Source: Rhea pennata (lineage: Eukaryota > Chordata > Aves > Rheiformes > Rheidae). Taken from it: a stretch of DNA of 64,000 bases. Position numbers and translations under genes: made by a program. The notes under the pieces are model-generated. The model did not search any database. It was given only the letters and a program-made list of their open reading frames with translations, and was not told the origin of the DNA. Shown in pieces: positions 22,201 to 32,771 of the stretch. The DNA lies in NCBI RefSeq assembly GCF_028389875.1, contig NC_084674.1, positions 13,363,501-13,427,500 of the forward strand, given 5' to 3'. Within the stretch, counting starts at the first letter, position 1, and the number at the start of each line of letters is the position of its first letter.

Positions 22201-24971
22201 CCAAGGGTTAAGAGTTAACCAGCACTCCACGTACTGGAAAGCAGAAATTGTAGAGAACAGAACAAAACCAGTTAAAACATCCCACAGAAAAAGGAAACAA
22301 AGGATAAAGGTTATGAGTCACCAGTGTCAGGAAAAGACATAGCAAGGCTTGTAAGGAAGGGCTGCTGAACCTGCCTTTGATGTTTTAATTATAATTTTTT
22401 TTCTGAAGTGTTCCAATCACCCACAGAATGTTTTAGACAGTTCCAGTGTTTTATTTGTTCCTCTGATTACCTCATTTTTGTCTTGATCTATGCCAAAGAA
22501 AATCCAGGCAAAATAATTTATTGCATAAAGGAGATGATCTAATAATAAATACAGGGACTGGAGCCTCCCATGGTCACATCTTATGTCTGTTTGTGTCTTT
22601 GTATTTGCCTTTTTAGAAAAAAATATTCACTCTTGCAGGGTCATATAAAAATAAGATCTTTGCTGATATGTGCACACCATTTGTTTCCAATCTATCAGTT
22701 GTGCTTTCTCTCTCCATATGTTACTGAGTATTTCAGCAGTTTACTGTCTTCTTCTATGGATGAATGCTGTTTTCCTACCTACTATTCTCATTTTTTAATG
22801 AATTACCCAAATTTGATAACCAAAATAGCACAATAACTTTTTTTTTTCACTTTCTGTGAACAGAAGAAAGGAATGGAGCAAGGACTATTCAGATGAGGCT
22901 AAATTCTGAAATCTTACTCAAATTTTACTCAAGGAAGTTCCCAGAAATTGATGTAAGTCATAGCGGTCAGGACTTGGACCAAAAAAAATTATGGATTATT
23001 TTCATTCACATTTATTTTGCCTTCTTCCACAAGTGAATGCCAGACAGCTGGGGGGGGGGGGGGGAAGGAACAGGGGCTGAACTATAGGACAGAAACACTG
23101 CGTTATACTCCTTACTCAGGTGAGAGAGAGTGGTCAGAGCTGGTGATTGGTTGGTGAATCATCTCTTTTAATAGACAACTAACCAAAAAGAGCATATATT
23201 TGCATAAAACTAACTCAGACATCCACAATTCCCACACGTGCGCAGGACCTACAGTAAAGCAGAAATGACCCCAATTAGCTCAGTGAGGAAACAGACTCTG
23301 AGAACTCAAGAAGTCTTGTTTCCTTGTGATCTCCCCCATGCTAAAACTACTTGTAAAGGAGCCCTGGGAGCATTTTGAATCTCATGACACTAAGTCATAA
23401 TAGCATCAATATTGATTTCGCACTGCACCTAAACAATAACGTTACCTTATAGGTAAGAGCAGTAGACCCCCAAGACAGTCGCCTTCTGGAAGAATCTGTG
23501 GCCTGTAAGAAATAAAATATACATCTCGTTTCTGTTCTGTATTTCAGTCCTCTCTCCTTTGTTCTTTTGCTGTCAGATCCACTGAAGGGTAGTGTCCAAA
23601 CAATGAGATGCAATCACTAGTAGTAGAGGATATTTTTCGAGGTAATATTAAAAAAGAAAAAAAAAAAAAAAAGGATTGAGCATTCTAGAAGGAAGAGCTG
23701 AACAGGAATGCTAGTCTAGACTCTACAGTTCAGCCTGTCACTAACCTTTCAAGTCTCAATACACTGTTGAGTATTTAATGTTTCTCACTGTGACAGTGGT
23801 TCTCCTGTGGGCTGTGAAATGTCTCTGCTTGACAGTCTTTGAGACCTAGCTTCTAATAAAGCTATCCAGAGGTTCATCAGAAGGAAGGCAGGGAGACTGA
23901 CAGTGAAACATATGCACGGCCTTTTCTCCAAGTAAGAAAAGTTTAGATTAAGGTTACTTGCTGTGAGAAAGCAACTTGGAAATGAAAAGAAAAAGTGAGG
24001 CAAAAAGAAACTCACTTTTCATTTTCAGGAAAGAACTTGGCTTTGAGTAACAACTGCTGGAGAGTTCAGACTTGTGTTAGCAAAGAAAGGGTTTTCCTTT
24101 TTACGAGACGTTTAATACAGCACTGCTGGCTGACATCACAGTTCTCCCCTGCATGGTGATTCTTTTGTTGTTTTGTTAGTTTCAGTAAAAAGCTTCTTTT
24201 CTTAAGATTGCCTGTGAGTTAATAGCATTGTTCTAACTTGACTGTTCATGACAACTTCCTCAGCTCTTCAGAATAGCTAAAGTGTATGTAAGGCCCTGGA
24301 GATTTATTTCTGCTCTGTTCCTCTCCCAAATCACAGGATGTCCAAATTTTGCACCCAAGCAAAAAACATTATAATGGCATGCTTCCAGGAGCCTGAGAGC
24401 TGCATTTTATTCAGGGGCAAAGAAAAGACAACATTCGGCATGTAGGCATACTCATCTTCGTTAACAATAGGCAATGCTCCATCTTAATCTGAGCATTTGA
24501 CAGTCAATCACACAATGAAATGCCACCTGCACACTTGGGCCAGGACAGAGCACTTCACGTTTTTGTCTCCTCAGCTGCACCTGCAGTTCAGAGCGTGAGG
24601 ACTGAATACACTGCATAGATCTCCACCTGCACTATTTAGTTTGCTATACATTGACAAACTAGCATACTCCTTAAACGGTATAGCTGCTAATAGCACAAAA
24701 AAGTACCTCTTACAGAAAGATAGCAATTCTAACTGTGCAAACTTTTTTGATCCCGTTTGGCTTCACTTCTGATTCCTGCTGTTGTTCCTACTGTTTTTCA
24801 GCTCGTCACGAAGTTATTACCAAAGAGATCCTTGAGCTGGACACATGGGAGAACCAGTGGAATGTGGTGGCCATCAACGTCCTCATGCATGACAGTTATG
24901 ACGTCTGCCTTGTTGCGAGACTGAACCCACGAGACCTTATCCCTCCTCCACCAGATTTAGTGGACCAATAG
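1082..24971 (+). CDS. KBTBD12: KBTBD12, 3' part of gene: last three coding exons (kelch domain and C-terminus)
   Basis: Three exons splice in one frame: 1082-1232 (151 nt), 12447-12644 (198 nt) and 24802-24971 (170 nt including the TAG stop). Together they encode about 172 residues. They show kelch-blade hallmarks: a Y-D-P...W-T-E-R-A-P-M strand, I-Y-V-L-G-G across the first junction, a C-G-G-F-R-G double glycine, and two further W-containing strands. Kelch proteins of the KBTBD class carry an N-terminal BTB domain that dimerises and binds Cullin-3, then BACK, then a kelch propeller that recruits substrate; only the propeller end is here. The KBTBD12 assignment rests on the C-terminal sequence (ILELD.WENQW, MHDSYDVCLVAR, PRDLIPPP) and on position just upstream of SEC61A1 on the same strand. 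Another kelch family member is possible but less likely. Confidence 0.83.
1560..1660 (+). repeat. MIR-like ancient SINE fragment
   Basis: The run 'catcattttacagacgagt' followed by 'ggaaagctgaagtaaca', then '..actcagcgtcataaag..' and '..atttggatctcccagt' follows the order of the MIR core and 3' half (cattttacagatgagg, aactgaggc, aagtaacttgccc, aggtcac, ggatt-gaaccc). Divergence is high, as expected for an element fixed before the amniote radiation. Confidence 0.6.
4440..4720 (+). pseudogene. Possible decayed DNA-transposon (hAT-like) coding fragment
   Basis: An open stretch reads through to a stop near 4735. It contains HHADDIHERM and EVDIDRPKNSNCH, then an aromatic-rich segment. The spacing (acidic helix, a short E-V-x-I-x-R-P motif, then a basic His-containing motif) reminds me of the middle of hAT-family transposases of the THAP12-related type. 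There is no start codon, no terminal inverted repeats and no second frame fragment I can connect. This is a resemblance only and could be chance. Confidence 0.22.
6186..6204 (+). repeat. Poly-A tract
   Basis: Nineteen consecutive A bases. No SINE or LINE body is recognisable immediately 5' of it, and flanking target-site duplications were not seen. Confidence 0.9.
8650..8880 (+). pseudogene. Fossil Ty3/gypsy-like pol fragment (RT start joined to RNase H end)
   Basis: About 215 bases encode, first, a segment with K-P-I-R-T-T-A-F-R-V-P resembling the N-terminal approach to a Ty3/gypsy-type reverse transcriptase. After a +1 shift in frame comes M-L-D-C-G-I-I, the next conserved block of the same domain. 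A stop interrupts it. Further on, back in the first frame, R-W...F..H-L-K-Y-L-P-G-K-A-N-N-V resembles the end of the RNase H / connection region. The order fits a pol gene with a large internal deletion, a frameshift and stop codons, so it is inactive. No LTRs were found on either side. This is a description of decayed sequence; function is not implied. Confidence 0.5.
9229..9254. repeat. Perfect 12-bp inverted repeat (hairpin) in a short tandem
   Basis: CAAATACACAAA (9229-9240), then TT, then TTTGTGTATTTG (9243-9254) form a perfect 12-bp stem. The left arm overlaps a tandem of the same unit starting at 9221, and another partial copy follows at 9255-9266. Confidence 0.85.
9611..9625 (+). repeat. 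Poly-T tract
   Basis: Fifteen T bases. This would be a poly-A tail on the minus strand, but no element body is recognisable. Confidence 0.85.
12447..12644 (+). CDS. KBTBD12: KBTBD12 coding exon B (kelch blades)
   Basis: The acceptor is TTTTGCAG at 12439-12446 and the donor is CAG|GTACTG at 12645. Entry with two bases completes the glycine codon from exon A, giving the G-G-I-G start. The exon then shows R-K-C-L-D-A-V-E-I-Y-N-P, F-W-R-D-G-P-A-M-P, a Ser/Thr-rich strand, and K-L-Y-L-C-G-G-F-R-G. These are the end of one kelch repeat and a nearly complete next one. The exon leaves one base in phase with exon C. Its length and phases agree with the neighbouring exons, with no stop in the reading frame. 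Confidence 0.87.
13935..14010 (+). repeat. Possible 3' tail of an ancient amniote SINE/LINE
   Basis: 'gtatagtgccagcacgatag' followed by 'agccctgattcctgactg' resembles a common amniote repeat tail in which a 'cagcgcctagcaca' block precedes 'ggtcctggtccatgactgg'. The copy is short and degraded, and I could not assign a family. Confidence 0.33.
15587..15603. repeat. 17-bp palindrome next to a CAGCTTGTG tandem
   Basis: GGACACAA-C-TTGTGTCC is perfectly self-complementary around one base. It is followed by repeated CAGCTTGTG units (about 15605-15627), so the motif CTTGTG occurs three times at 12-15 bp spacing. Confidence 0.8.
17503..17572 (+). repeat. A-rich low-complexity block with (CAAA)n/(CAAAA)n
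   Basis: Seventy bases consist almost wholly of A interrupted by single C bases. It probably arose from a decayed poly-A tail that expanded by slippage. No retroposon body was recognised directly upstream. Confidence 0.85.
18140..18375. promoter_or_regulatory. Isolated CpG-dense patch inside the KBTBD12 intron
   Basis: Within a CpG-poor, AT-rich intron this roughly 230-base stretch carries about 17-20 CpG dinucleotides and is strongly GC-rich. It contains no recognisable exon: the open frames across it have low-complexity Pro/Ala/Ser composition. It could be an orphan CpG island, an alternative or antisense promoter, or an enhancer. Confidence 0.45.
18514..18711. mobile_element. Palindromic MITE-like element (imperfect 190-bp inverted repeat)
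   Basis: The left half (about 18514-18603) and right half (about 18609-18711) are imperfect reverse complements. The best-matching arms are 18523-18548 (gggttaataaatgattaata...) and 18678-18701 (...tctattaataatttattagccc). The centre is a perfect 7-bp hairpin, ACATGGC-ttaca-GCCATGT (18597-18615). Long palindromes of this kind are typical of non-autonomous DNA transposons and of some ancient conserved repeat families. No clear target-site duplication was seen. Confidence 0.6.
20255..20365 (-). repeat. MIR-like ancient SINE fragment, antisense
   Basis: 'ctgtttcctcatccataaaa' then 'tggaggaaactatactagctc' and '..gggctactataagaaatgattaaa' follows the reverse complement of the MIR core (tttcctcatctgtaaaatgg..., cctacctcat, gggttgt, gaggattaaat). 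The match is good over the conserved core. Confidence 0.68.
20578..20781 (+). repeat. Two purine-rich tracts (GAAA)n
   Basis: 20578-20618 and 20756-20781 are almost pure A/G with AAAG units. They are separated by unique sequence and look like independent microsatellites or decayed tails. Confidence 0.75.
23050..23064 (+). repeat. Poly-G run
   Basis: Fifteen consecutive G bases, capable of forming a G-quadruplex-like structure and prone to sequencing error. A second such run is at 26794-26807. Confidence 0.85.
23649..23672 (+). repeat. Poly-A tract
   Basis: An A run interrupted by a single G, with no recognisable element upstream. Confidence 0.85.
24802..24971 (+). CDS. KBTBD12: KBTBD12 terminal coding exon
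   Basis: The acceptor is CTGTTTTTCAG at 24791-24801 and the stop is TAG at 24969-24971. The exon completes an Ala codon from exon B and encodes R-H-E-V-I-T-K-E-I-L-E-L-D, then W-E-N-Q-W-N-V-V, then D-S-Y-D-V-C-L-V-A-R, ending in P-P-P-P-D-L-V-D-Q. The W-E-N-Q-W strand is the last recognisable kelch strand. The proline-rich tail is what I associate with KBTBD12. Sequence after the stop is not conserved-looking coding sequence. Confidence 0.87.
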
Positions 24972-25600
24972 AAAAGCAGTGACTCCCAGCACTTCCAGAC
25001 TCTACAGACACTGAAGAATTTGGAGAAACACGTGCTGAAGTGACTCAGGATGATAGCTGCATCCCACGGAGAAAGACCTGCAACATGTGCTTAAGGAAAG
25101 AATTGCCTTTGAACTGCACTTCTCAGATAATGCTTAATTTGTCAGTGCAGGTACTCTAGATTTCTGTGCTTGAAAAGTCGGAGTTCTTCAACCTTTGTGT
25201 TTAGCCAAAGTGCACTGTCTCTTAACAGTATTCTATTCTGCTATGCAAGCTCTAGTGTTTGGTGTAGACTGGGCTTCTGGGAAGCTTTGCCTCACAGGCA
25301 CAGTGGCAGCATTCCACAGTGCAACAGCACAGACGAAAGCAAGCTCTAGCCAGAGAAATTCTTCCTTTGCTGTATATCCCACTGAGTTGCACTGAACTAC
25401 TGAGGGGACTAAAAAGTACCTGAGGTCAACTGATGAAAACTAGTCCATTTGTCCCAGAAGGATATATTGTAATTGGTTGATCCAGGAGCAGAGGGAAAGC
25501 AAAGAAGAGACAAGGAGGAATCTGTCTTAAAAAAAAAAAAAAAAAAAATTAACAGTTCTGTTCAGAAGCCAAACACACCAGCTACTGAAAGCAGTATCTA
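24972..25600 (+). other. KBTBD12: KBTBD12 3' UTR (proximal part; end not determined)
   Basis: This is transcribed sequence by position, following the TAG stop. No AATAAA hexamer occurs for more than 3 kb; the first perfect one I find is at 28448-28453, and an ATTAAA lies near 26695. A 20-base poly-A tract at 25529-25548 is genomic. The true 3' end therefore cannot be placed: the message may use a non-canonical signal or have a long UTR. Confidence 0.5.
25529..25548 (+). repeat. Poly-A tract
   Basis: Twenty consecutive A bases inside the presumed 3' UTR or immediate downstream region of KBTBD12. It could cause internal priming of oligo-dT cDNA. Confidence 0.88.
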
Positions 25601-26518
25601 ACTCATGGACAGGACAGTCAGAGATCCTTTCTTTGTTGGCAGAGATGAGCCTGTTCTAGTAGAAAACAGTCTTCTGGGAGGTTTGCTAGTTTATCAATAC
25701 CAAAGAAAAGAAGAATTCTAAGTTTTGCATAGATCCTACCTGTCATGAAATCTGGTTTGATCAGAACCTAAAAGCTCAGTTAGAAAATCCTCTTCCTTTG
25801 AGAGAGATGGAAAAGGGGACAGAACTAAAAAGTAGTAATGAAACCGGTGTTATCAGCATACTAGCTCTGCAACCACAGAGAGAATACATGTGCTAAATGG
25901 TTAATGTTTATATAAATGTAACTGTTGCTGTAAACGTAAATGTAGCTGTTTTTATAGAAGTTGCTTTAATGAAGTAACATAAAGTAAATCACCAACAATT
26001 TGGCAATAATCACGGGAAGAACAGTAGTTTAAAAGATGTTTCTTAAGGCAGCATTATGTTTATAGGGCTAGATCACAGTGAGTTAGAGAAAAACTTAAGT
26101 GTTACTAGTACCTGTTACCCTATTTTAATTACTCATGACTATTCCTCATCTTTTCTAGTGCCTACCTTATAGTATATCCATGTTTCACTGCCTGGGCACT
26201 GCAAACGAGAGTCGGAAATCTCAGTTTTCTTGAGTCAAAACTGCTAATAATAGTATGCTGCAATAGACAGAGAATGAAAGTCAGAGGTAAACACTGTAAA
26301 AGTAAGCTATAATACAGCACAAGAATGATCAGTAATTCATTCTTAGCAAGAAGTTGCTTTTTATGGTTACAAAGCAGCAACAAAAATGGAAGGAAATAAT
26401 TAGCAAAGAAAAGGGGAACTGTCAAGTAGTTTGTGCATAGTCACTTGTAGGATTTGCATTTTGGAGCATCTCCATTTTCTTTTTAAATCACATATTTGGC
26501 TGCAAAAATACTAGCAAA

Positions 26519-26540
26519 ATACACACACACACACACGCGC

Positions 26541-26592
<52 letters not shown>
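26519..26592. repeat. Compound microsatellite (AC)n(GC)n(TA)n
   Basis: (AC) repeats pass through a short CGCGCG stretch into a long (TA) run with one G interruption near 26577. The alternating purine-pyrimidine pattern throughout favours Z-DNA or cruciform structures, and length polymorphism is likely. Confidence 0.93.
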
Positions 26593-26793
26593 TGCCTGCA
26601 ATGCTTATGGCTGAAAAAGATGATGACCCAAAAGCCCTTTCTCCTCTCTGGCTTCTTTGATTCATGAACTACTTTCTACAATATCCAGTGGGAATATTAA
26701 ACTGTCTTATAAAAACAATTAGCAAGAAGGTCACTAAAGTTTGCCTGATAACTATAGCACCACACTGAGGATTGCTCAGGCAATAGGGAATTT

Positions 26794-26807
26794 GGGGGGG
26801 GGGGGGG
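26794..26807 (+). repeat. Poly-G run
   Basis: Fourteen consecutive G bases. Confidence 0.85.
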
Positions 26808-27372
26808 AGAACTAAGGAAAACATGCAGGAAAAAAAGTAGGTCTGTGAACCTAATAACTAATCTCATCTCCCTTTAGGTTCCAAAGGCAGAATGAGTATA
26901 GTCTAAGCACATACTCCTGTGTTCCTACCATTTCTGTATTATCCATTCTTTTTTTCTTTCCTTTGTTGATACATAGGTCATCAACTCTTTAGGAAAGAAC
27001 TGTGACAAACATGAACTTCAGTGGTACAAACTAGCAACCTGTTCTTAAAATCTTAATCACTCTGGTTGCTAAACACTGTCTTAGGTATAAGATCAAGAAG
27101 GCAAAGAAAATCTGCATTAATATTACAAAAAAAATTCAGTAGAGAGTTCTTCCAGTTAACCATGCAAAACTGGAAACACCCTTGTAAGTCTAATTGTCAC
27201 TGCAAAGTAGAAGTAACCTTTGCTGTAAACCTTTGTTGCTCAAGTCAGCAGGAAGCAATGCTCTTCAGTGGCCACTCTCTTAGCCAAACAGCTAAGCGTT
27301 TCCTTGTGATTACCACAAACTCTGCAATAGCATCTACTGATTTTATTTCTATCACCTTTTCTGTTTAAAAGT

Positions 27373-27414
27373 GTTTTTTTCTTTTTTTTTTTTTTCTTCT
27401 TTTTTTTTTTTTTT
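27373..27414 (+). repeat. Poly-T tract with C interruptions
   Basis: Forty-two bases of nearly pure T with a few C. No minus-strand retroposon body was recognised downstream. Confidence 0.85.
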
Positions 27415-30400
27415 AACTTGGGTCTCTGCATTTTGGGCCTTTCCTGAGCTCTTCATTTTAAAACCTGAGTTAATCTACTGGATTTTGCCTTGTGAAAGAC
27501 AGTCGACTTAGAATATTTCAAGGAGGAAAAGGAGATTTTTGCAGGCTTGCATTAGTCAAATAACAGTGGCATTATTTGAACATATGTGTGGAACATGGCT
27601 GAGCACCTCTATTATTTATTCCATTAGTGAACTGGCCACTTCTTTCACAGTTTGTATGTCCTGGTTTTTAGGCTGACACTTTGTGACTCGGAGAAAAACT
27701 ATGTACTCTGTGAAGGTCTGCCTTGATAACCAAAGGAGAACAACGGCTTATGTTTTATACACTGACTTTGCTACCAGCTAGATTGAGCAGCAGTGGACAG
27801 AGGGTTTGGGTTTGTTTTGTTTTCATGAGCCACTGGAATGCCATCTGCCCCTGCATACACTGAGCACTGCTTCATGCTCTGCCCGCAAAGTCCAACAATT
27901 AGCAGGAATTCTTGTGTTTCAGTTTCTCATTTTTTTTTCCCATATCTGAATGTCTAGAGTTATATATCAGGGAACTGTTTTCTTCTGGATCAAATATGCA
28001 GAATGGGGGTAGAGACAAAGTAATTTAGGTACTAACTTCTTAATTCTATGAAGGCCCCATTTAGTTCATTGTTGGCCCTGAGGGTCACCGCGATTTCTAA
28101 ACTAATTCTTAGAAATGAATGCCTCACTGAGGAAGGAAGGAAAAAGGAGAAGGCATACTTATTGAGAAATGTAGGTCTGAGCCAAAATCCTTCCTAGAGT
28201 ATGTCAATTTTGCATGTCCACTGATATATTCATGAGTAATCTCACATTGCTGGGAAAGTCCTTATGAGTCTTCATTTTTTTTCTATTACAAATCCCAATG
28301 CAGAAAAAAAACCTGTAGAATAGGAATTCTCCAAGCATGTGACCTTCACTGAAATAATAGTTTGCTTCAGCCACTTTTTATCTGAGGAACAGTTAGCTGA
28401 GCTTTTAATCAAAGCTGTGCTGACATCATCCATAATACCAAAATGCAAATAAAGCAGCCCTGGCAATCTATAGAACTACGTAAATGAATGGGAGGGTTGT
28501 TATGCAAAAGCATTCATTTAATTTGTCATTATTCATGAAATATTGAAGTATATCACTAGTTGTCAAATATGAAGAAAAAGGTTGGAGAGGCAGCTGGTGA
28601 TGTTGCACAAGGGAATAAAAAGAAAAATGAAATGCTATAAAAGGCTAATGGAGGTTCTCCACTTTTATCCTCAACTAATGCTTTATTTTGAAAATGTGCG
28701 TGCATAACTGATTTCATGAGGATTCCCTTTGACCTCTAATCTCAGTTTTTGTACACGTGGTCATTGTAACTGCCCATACATGTAATCCATCAAGTATCTG
28801 ACTACCCATTCTAACATACCACTATGGTGATTGCTTGTAGTTCATAGTCACTGCCCATACCAAGTAAACATACACATACATTTTGCACCTGGGCAATATT
28901 GAAGTTTATGGGCCAGATTCTGTATTGTGTTCCAGCTGTACTGGACCATTCACAAAGCCATGACTTGCTAGCCAAGAATTGCTTTGGTACGTACAAAGCT
29001 GTCAGAGATACCTTGTGCACCAGCGCTCCCAAGCACATCCCAAGCAAGAGGCAAAGGGAGCAGCAAAACTGCAACACCAGTAACATCAATCAGAATGTTC
29101 TGACACGCAGAGGTGCCTAGGTGGGGTGCAATGATCTTCCCCTTCTCTTCTAGGGTGAGTTCAGATGTAAAAGGACCCTGAAATGTGTAGTGAGATTCTT
29201 GAAGACCAGTGAAAATAAATGCTAGAAAAATACATGTATTTTAAATGTTAAAATTTATTAAGATCTTTGTTTTATTGCTTTTTTTGCTGATCTGAAAGAC
29301 AATAACATTCTTTTAATAAGCTCTTTAGCCAGTGATTGCTCTCTGAGCTATAGTGATGGTCTCTTTCACAGGCTCTTCTCTTAATGGAATATTGTAGCTC
29401 TTCTGAAAATTTGTTTCATGAATCACAGTGCTTTGAATCACCTGGTCAGAATTTCAGCTACTCTTTTGCAAATTTCTGTGTCTCTCCCTACAGCTTTTCA
29501 AGTGGACTCTAGCTGCAGCTTCAAAGAAAAGCTACTTCACCCCCAGTTGTGCTCAGCTGGAACTAGTGCATTTGCAATTTACTATCATTTGACATGTTGG
29601 GTTTGAAAGCAATGTATTGGAAATTGGCTGAAATACACAAAATAAATGTACTTCAGAAGTACACTTTCCTTCTTTTCTTGGCAAACGTCTCCTCTGTGTG
29701 TGTACCACCCTGTCTGGGTGTCTGATGGAATGATTTAATAATAACCCATGATTTCAGCCACAGTGAAGGTTGCACAGGGGGCAATGTAGTTATGCTGCCA
29801 GAGCAGACAGAATCAGCATGATAGAAAGCTGTGGCTCTGTAAAGACTGGCCAGCCTTGACCTAAGAAATTACCTTCAAACTAAAATGCATGTAAGTTTTC
29901 TAGGATGTATATTCATGTATTTTATATACATATGTATAACATTATTTTTAGAAGGTTTTTTTTACTAACAGTAGCAGGATTTTTTTTAACACATACCTGG
30001 CAACTCTGCCTTCTGCAGAGCTCATCAGAGTACTTTTAAAAAGTGCTAGTCTTTAAATAGATGGAACTATTCCAGGCTTCAAGTCGAACAGAGGCTTAAA
30101 TTTTTGGCTTGACTAGGGAGCAAATGGGGAAATCTTTCAGTCCTTACCTATGCCTCCTTCATTCTCCAAATCTTAGGTTTTCAAAGCTTTGTACAAGCCT
30201 GCCCTGTATACCCAGAAGATGGGAACGGCTGCTCTGGGTGCTCAGCAGGCTTCAGACTTCGCAGGAGCCCGCTAATCCAGAAACAAATCAAATTTGAAAA
30301 ACAGAAGGAAGGCCATACCAACTCCCTGGATTTCAGAACCCTTGTCTTTGGGCAGGTTCAGGCCCCAAGCTAAATTTTGTGGTTCAATTTCACTGCAAAT

Positions 30401-30434
30401 AAAGCCTGCCTACTTTGTAATGTTACTGGTCTTT

Positions 30435-30520
30435 TGGTTACAGCACAGGTTTAAAACCAGGTGATCTGTGTCCTGCTTAGTTTTGCAGCTCTCTCTCTGA
30501 ATTATGCTGGTAAGTTTGAC
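30435..30520 (-). repeat. Weak MIR-like fragment, antisense
   Basis: 'tttaaaaccaggtgatctgt' then 'gtcctgcttagttttgcagctct' resembles the reverse complement of the 5' half of MIR-type SINEs (gagtcaggagacctgggttc, ctggctctgccact). The match is short and divergence is high. Confidence 0.35.
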
Positions 30521-31134
30521 TTTAAATGCCTTGCATACTGCTCGTGCCATATCTGTAATGACTGCGAGTGCAAACCACGATCATTATCTGTGATACCTGA
30601 ATACTAGCTGTTCCGCAGACAGATTGAGGCACAGAGGGAGGCACCTCCATTTTTGCAATATAGATCAGGTCTTAAAGTCAGATATTCTCTTGCGGTTTCA
30701 GTCAGGGCAGGTTCCATTAAAGGTCTCTTAATTTATCAGGTTTTAATACTGCTATTTTTTCTGGATTTTGTCCTTTTCCAGTCATTCTTTATAAAAATAC
30801 AAGTGACTTTGCCAGCTTTTCTATGAAATGCATTATCCAAACTGGCCTCCTGAGGCTGTTGGCTTTTCATTATTAGGGTCGAAGTACAGCCACTAAAATG
30901 ACAGTCAGCTGCACTAATTTATTTTCTGATTCAGCAACTTCATAGAAGAGGAAATGCATTTCATCCATACGTACAGTAATGTGAAAGGAAACCACTTCCC
31001 ACATATACAAATTCCTGACTCATTCCTTTCAAATGTGGCTGAAACAACTACCAAATTCTAACAGAAAATGCTATGATACCCCTTAGAGCTAGACTCCCGG
31101 GCTTTCCCTTGTATCCAGAGGAGAATCACAGGGA

Positions 31135-31310
31135 GGCAGTGGTGTAACGAGGGCTCAGACTGGAAATCTGAACGTTTGGGTTTCATTTCCAGTTCAGTCA
31201 CTGTCTCCTAATCTTGAGCAAACTGTTCTCTGCACTTAGGTGTATCCATGAGTAAAACAGCCATAACAACACAACTCTACCTCATTTTGGGTCTGCCTTA
31301 CTATATTTCT
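31135..31310 (-). repeat. MIR-like ancient SINE fragment, antisense
   Basis: In order: 'gcagtggtgtaacgaggg', 'tcagactggaaatctgaac', 'gtttgggtttcatttccagt', 'tcagtcactgtctcctaatc', 'ttgagcaaactgttctctgc', 'atgagtaaaacagccataac', 'ctacctca'. This tracks the reverse complement of nearly a whole MIR (gagcagtggttaagagc, gggttcgaatccc, gcaagttacttaacctct, atctgtaaaatgggg, tacctacctcat). It is the most complete MIR copy in the window. Confidence 0.72.
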
Positions 31311-32689
31311 AGATGAGATGGCTCACTGATGTCTTTATGTCAAAGTTCAGAGATCAAAAAGCATAATAAAATAGCAGAACACTAACATTATTGCACAACT
31401 GTCATCTATCTGCTTTTTGGTAATATGAGTGTCCAGGGCATTCAGAAACTGAGTCCTCCTGGAAAAGGAAAGACTTGATATTTGCAACCATGATATTTTG
31501 TTCACTCTATCATAGGTAAACAACAAAGGATATCAAATCATGCAATATGTTAGGCAGAGGAAATCTAAGGCTTACCGCATGTGTTTCATACCTAGTCACA
31601 CTTCTACACAGGCAGAACTAATCTCGGCAAATTGAGAGGTCACTGACTGAGGCTAAATTTGAGCAGTAGTAATTATAAGAATGGGTGAACTGTATGTTTC
31701 TCAAAGCAGTTTTGATTTAGTAAACTATGCCATTTAGACAGCCACAATTGCTAACAGGCAAAAAAGAGAAGGTGTTTTATAGAAGTGTAGCAGATTTACT
31801 GGATAACTGAGACTTGAGCTGAATATAGACGATCTACCACACAGCTTTGATTAGGAAAGCAGCTGTTGGAAGTCTTCTGGGATTGCCATAAGGAACCTGG
31901 ATCTGTAATGCATTTAACTGGCCACTAAAAGGCAGTGTTACATCCAAGAAATCACCTACAGAATACTCAGAAGAGGGTTTTAGGATTTTGCTGAAGTGTA
32001 AACAGTGTAGGATCTACTTGCTCAGTTACTGAATTTATACCAAGGATTATGTAGTTTTCCCCATCTGTGTGCACGTCCAACTAATCATAGTTGAACTGGT
32101 TGGTAATTTACAACACAGAAGTCATGAGAGTTCAAAAATCTTTCAGGTTATGACAAGTTTTGTAGTGTACAGAATATTTGTTACTAAACAACCAGGGAGA
32201 TGTATTGGTCCCACAATTAAAAAGCAGCAGCAAAACAAACACATGCAGTTATTTGCAGGACAGAACTGATCTTAATCAGAAAACTACCTAATTTTTTTGT
32301 TTTCTTTTAATTTATTAGACTGAAAGCCTGTGTGTGACAGTTAACTGGCACCTTAAAAAATTAGTTTATAAGGAGTTACATGAATAAAAATAGGACATAT
32401 CCCTCTTTCTCTCGCAGTGGTGTAAATCAAGTATAAATAATTTTACGTCAATGCTGTAACAAAAATGGAAGTGAGACTCAGATTTAAGATCTATCTGAAA
32501 ATCTATCTCTACTCAAGGAGGCTCAGTGTTAGAATCTCACCCTCTGTGTTGAGGATGAAAAGGAAACAAAGCAAAAGATGAGATGTGAGAGACTGGTAAT
32601 AGAGTACCAAACCTCTTCTTCTACTATGGGGCAAATCTAGTGCAAGTCAAGAATTCCCTTTAGATGGCTGTCTACTGACCACTGCTAAA

Positions 32690-32735
32690 CATATATGTAT
32701 ATAAACATACACATATAAATATACATATATGGCCT
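32690..32735. repeat. TA-rich imperfect microsatellite
   Basis: An imperfect ATATGTATATAAACATACACATATAA-type alternation of purine and pyrimidine (cataTAtgTAta...). Confidence 0.7.
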
Positions 32736-32771
32736 AACTTCCAGTGGACAGATAGTTCAACTACTGGAGAG

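Larger units (their letters stand above)
12645..24801 (+). other. KBTBD12: KBTBD12 intron, 12.2 kb
   Basis: A GT...AG intron (GTACTG donor, CTGTTTTTCAG acceptor). It holds a small palindrome (15587-15603), an A-rich low-complexity block (17503-17572), a CpG-dense island-like patch (about 18140-18370), a palindromic MITE-like element (about 18514-18711), an antisense MIR-like fragment (about 20255-20365), purine tracts near 20.6-20.8 kb, and poly-G and poly-A tracts near 23.05 and 23.65 kb. No extra exon was recognised. Confidence 0.75.
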
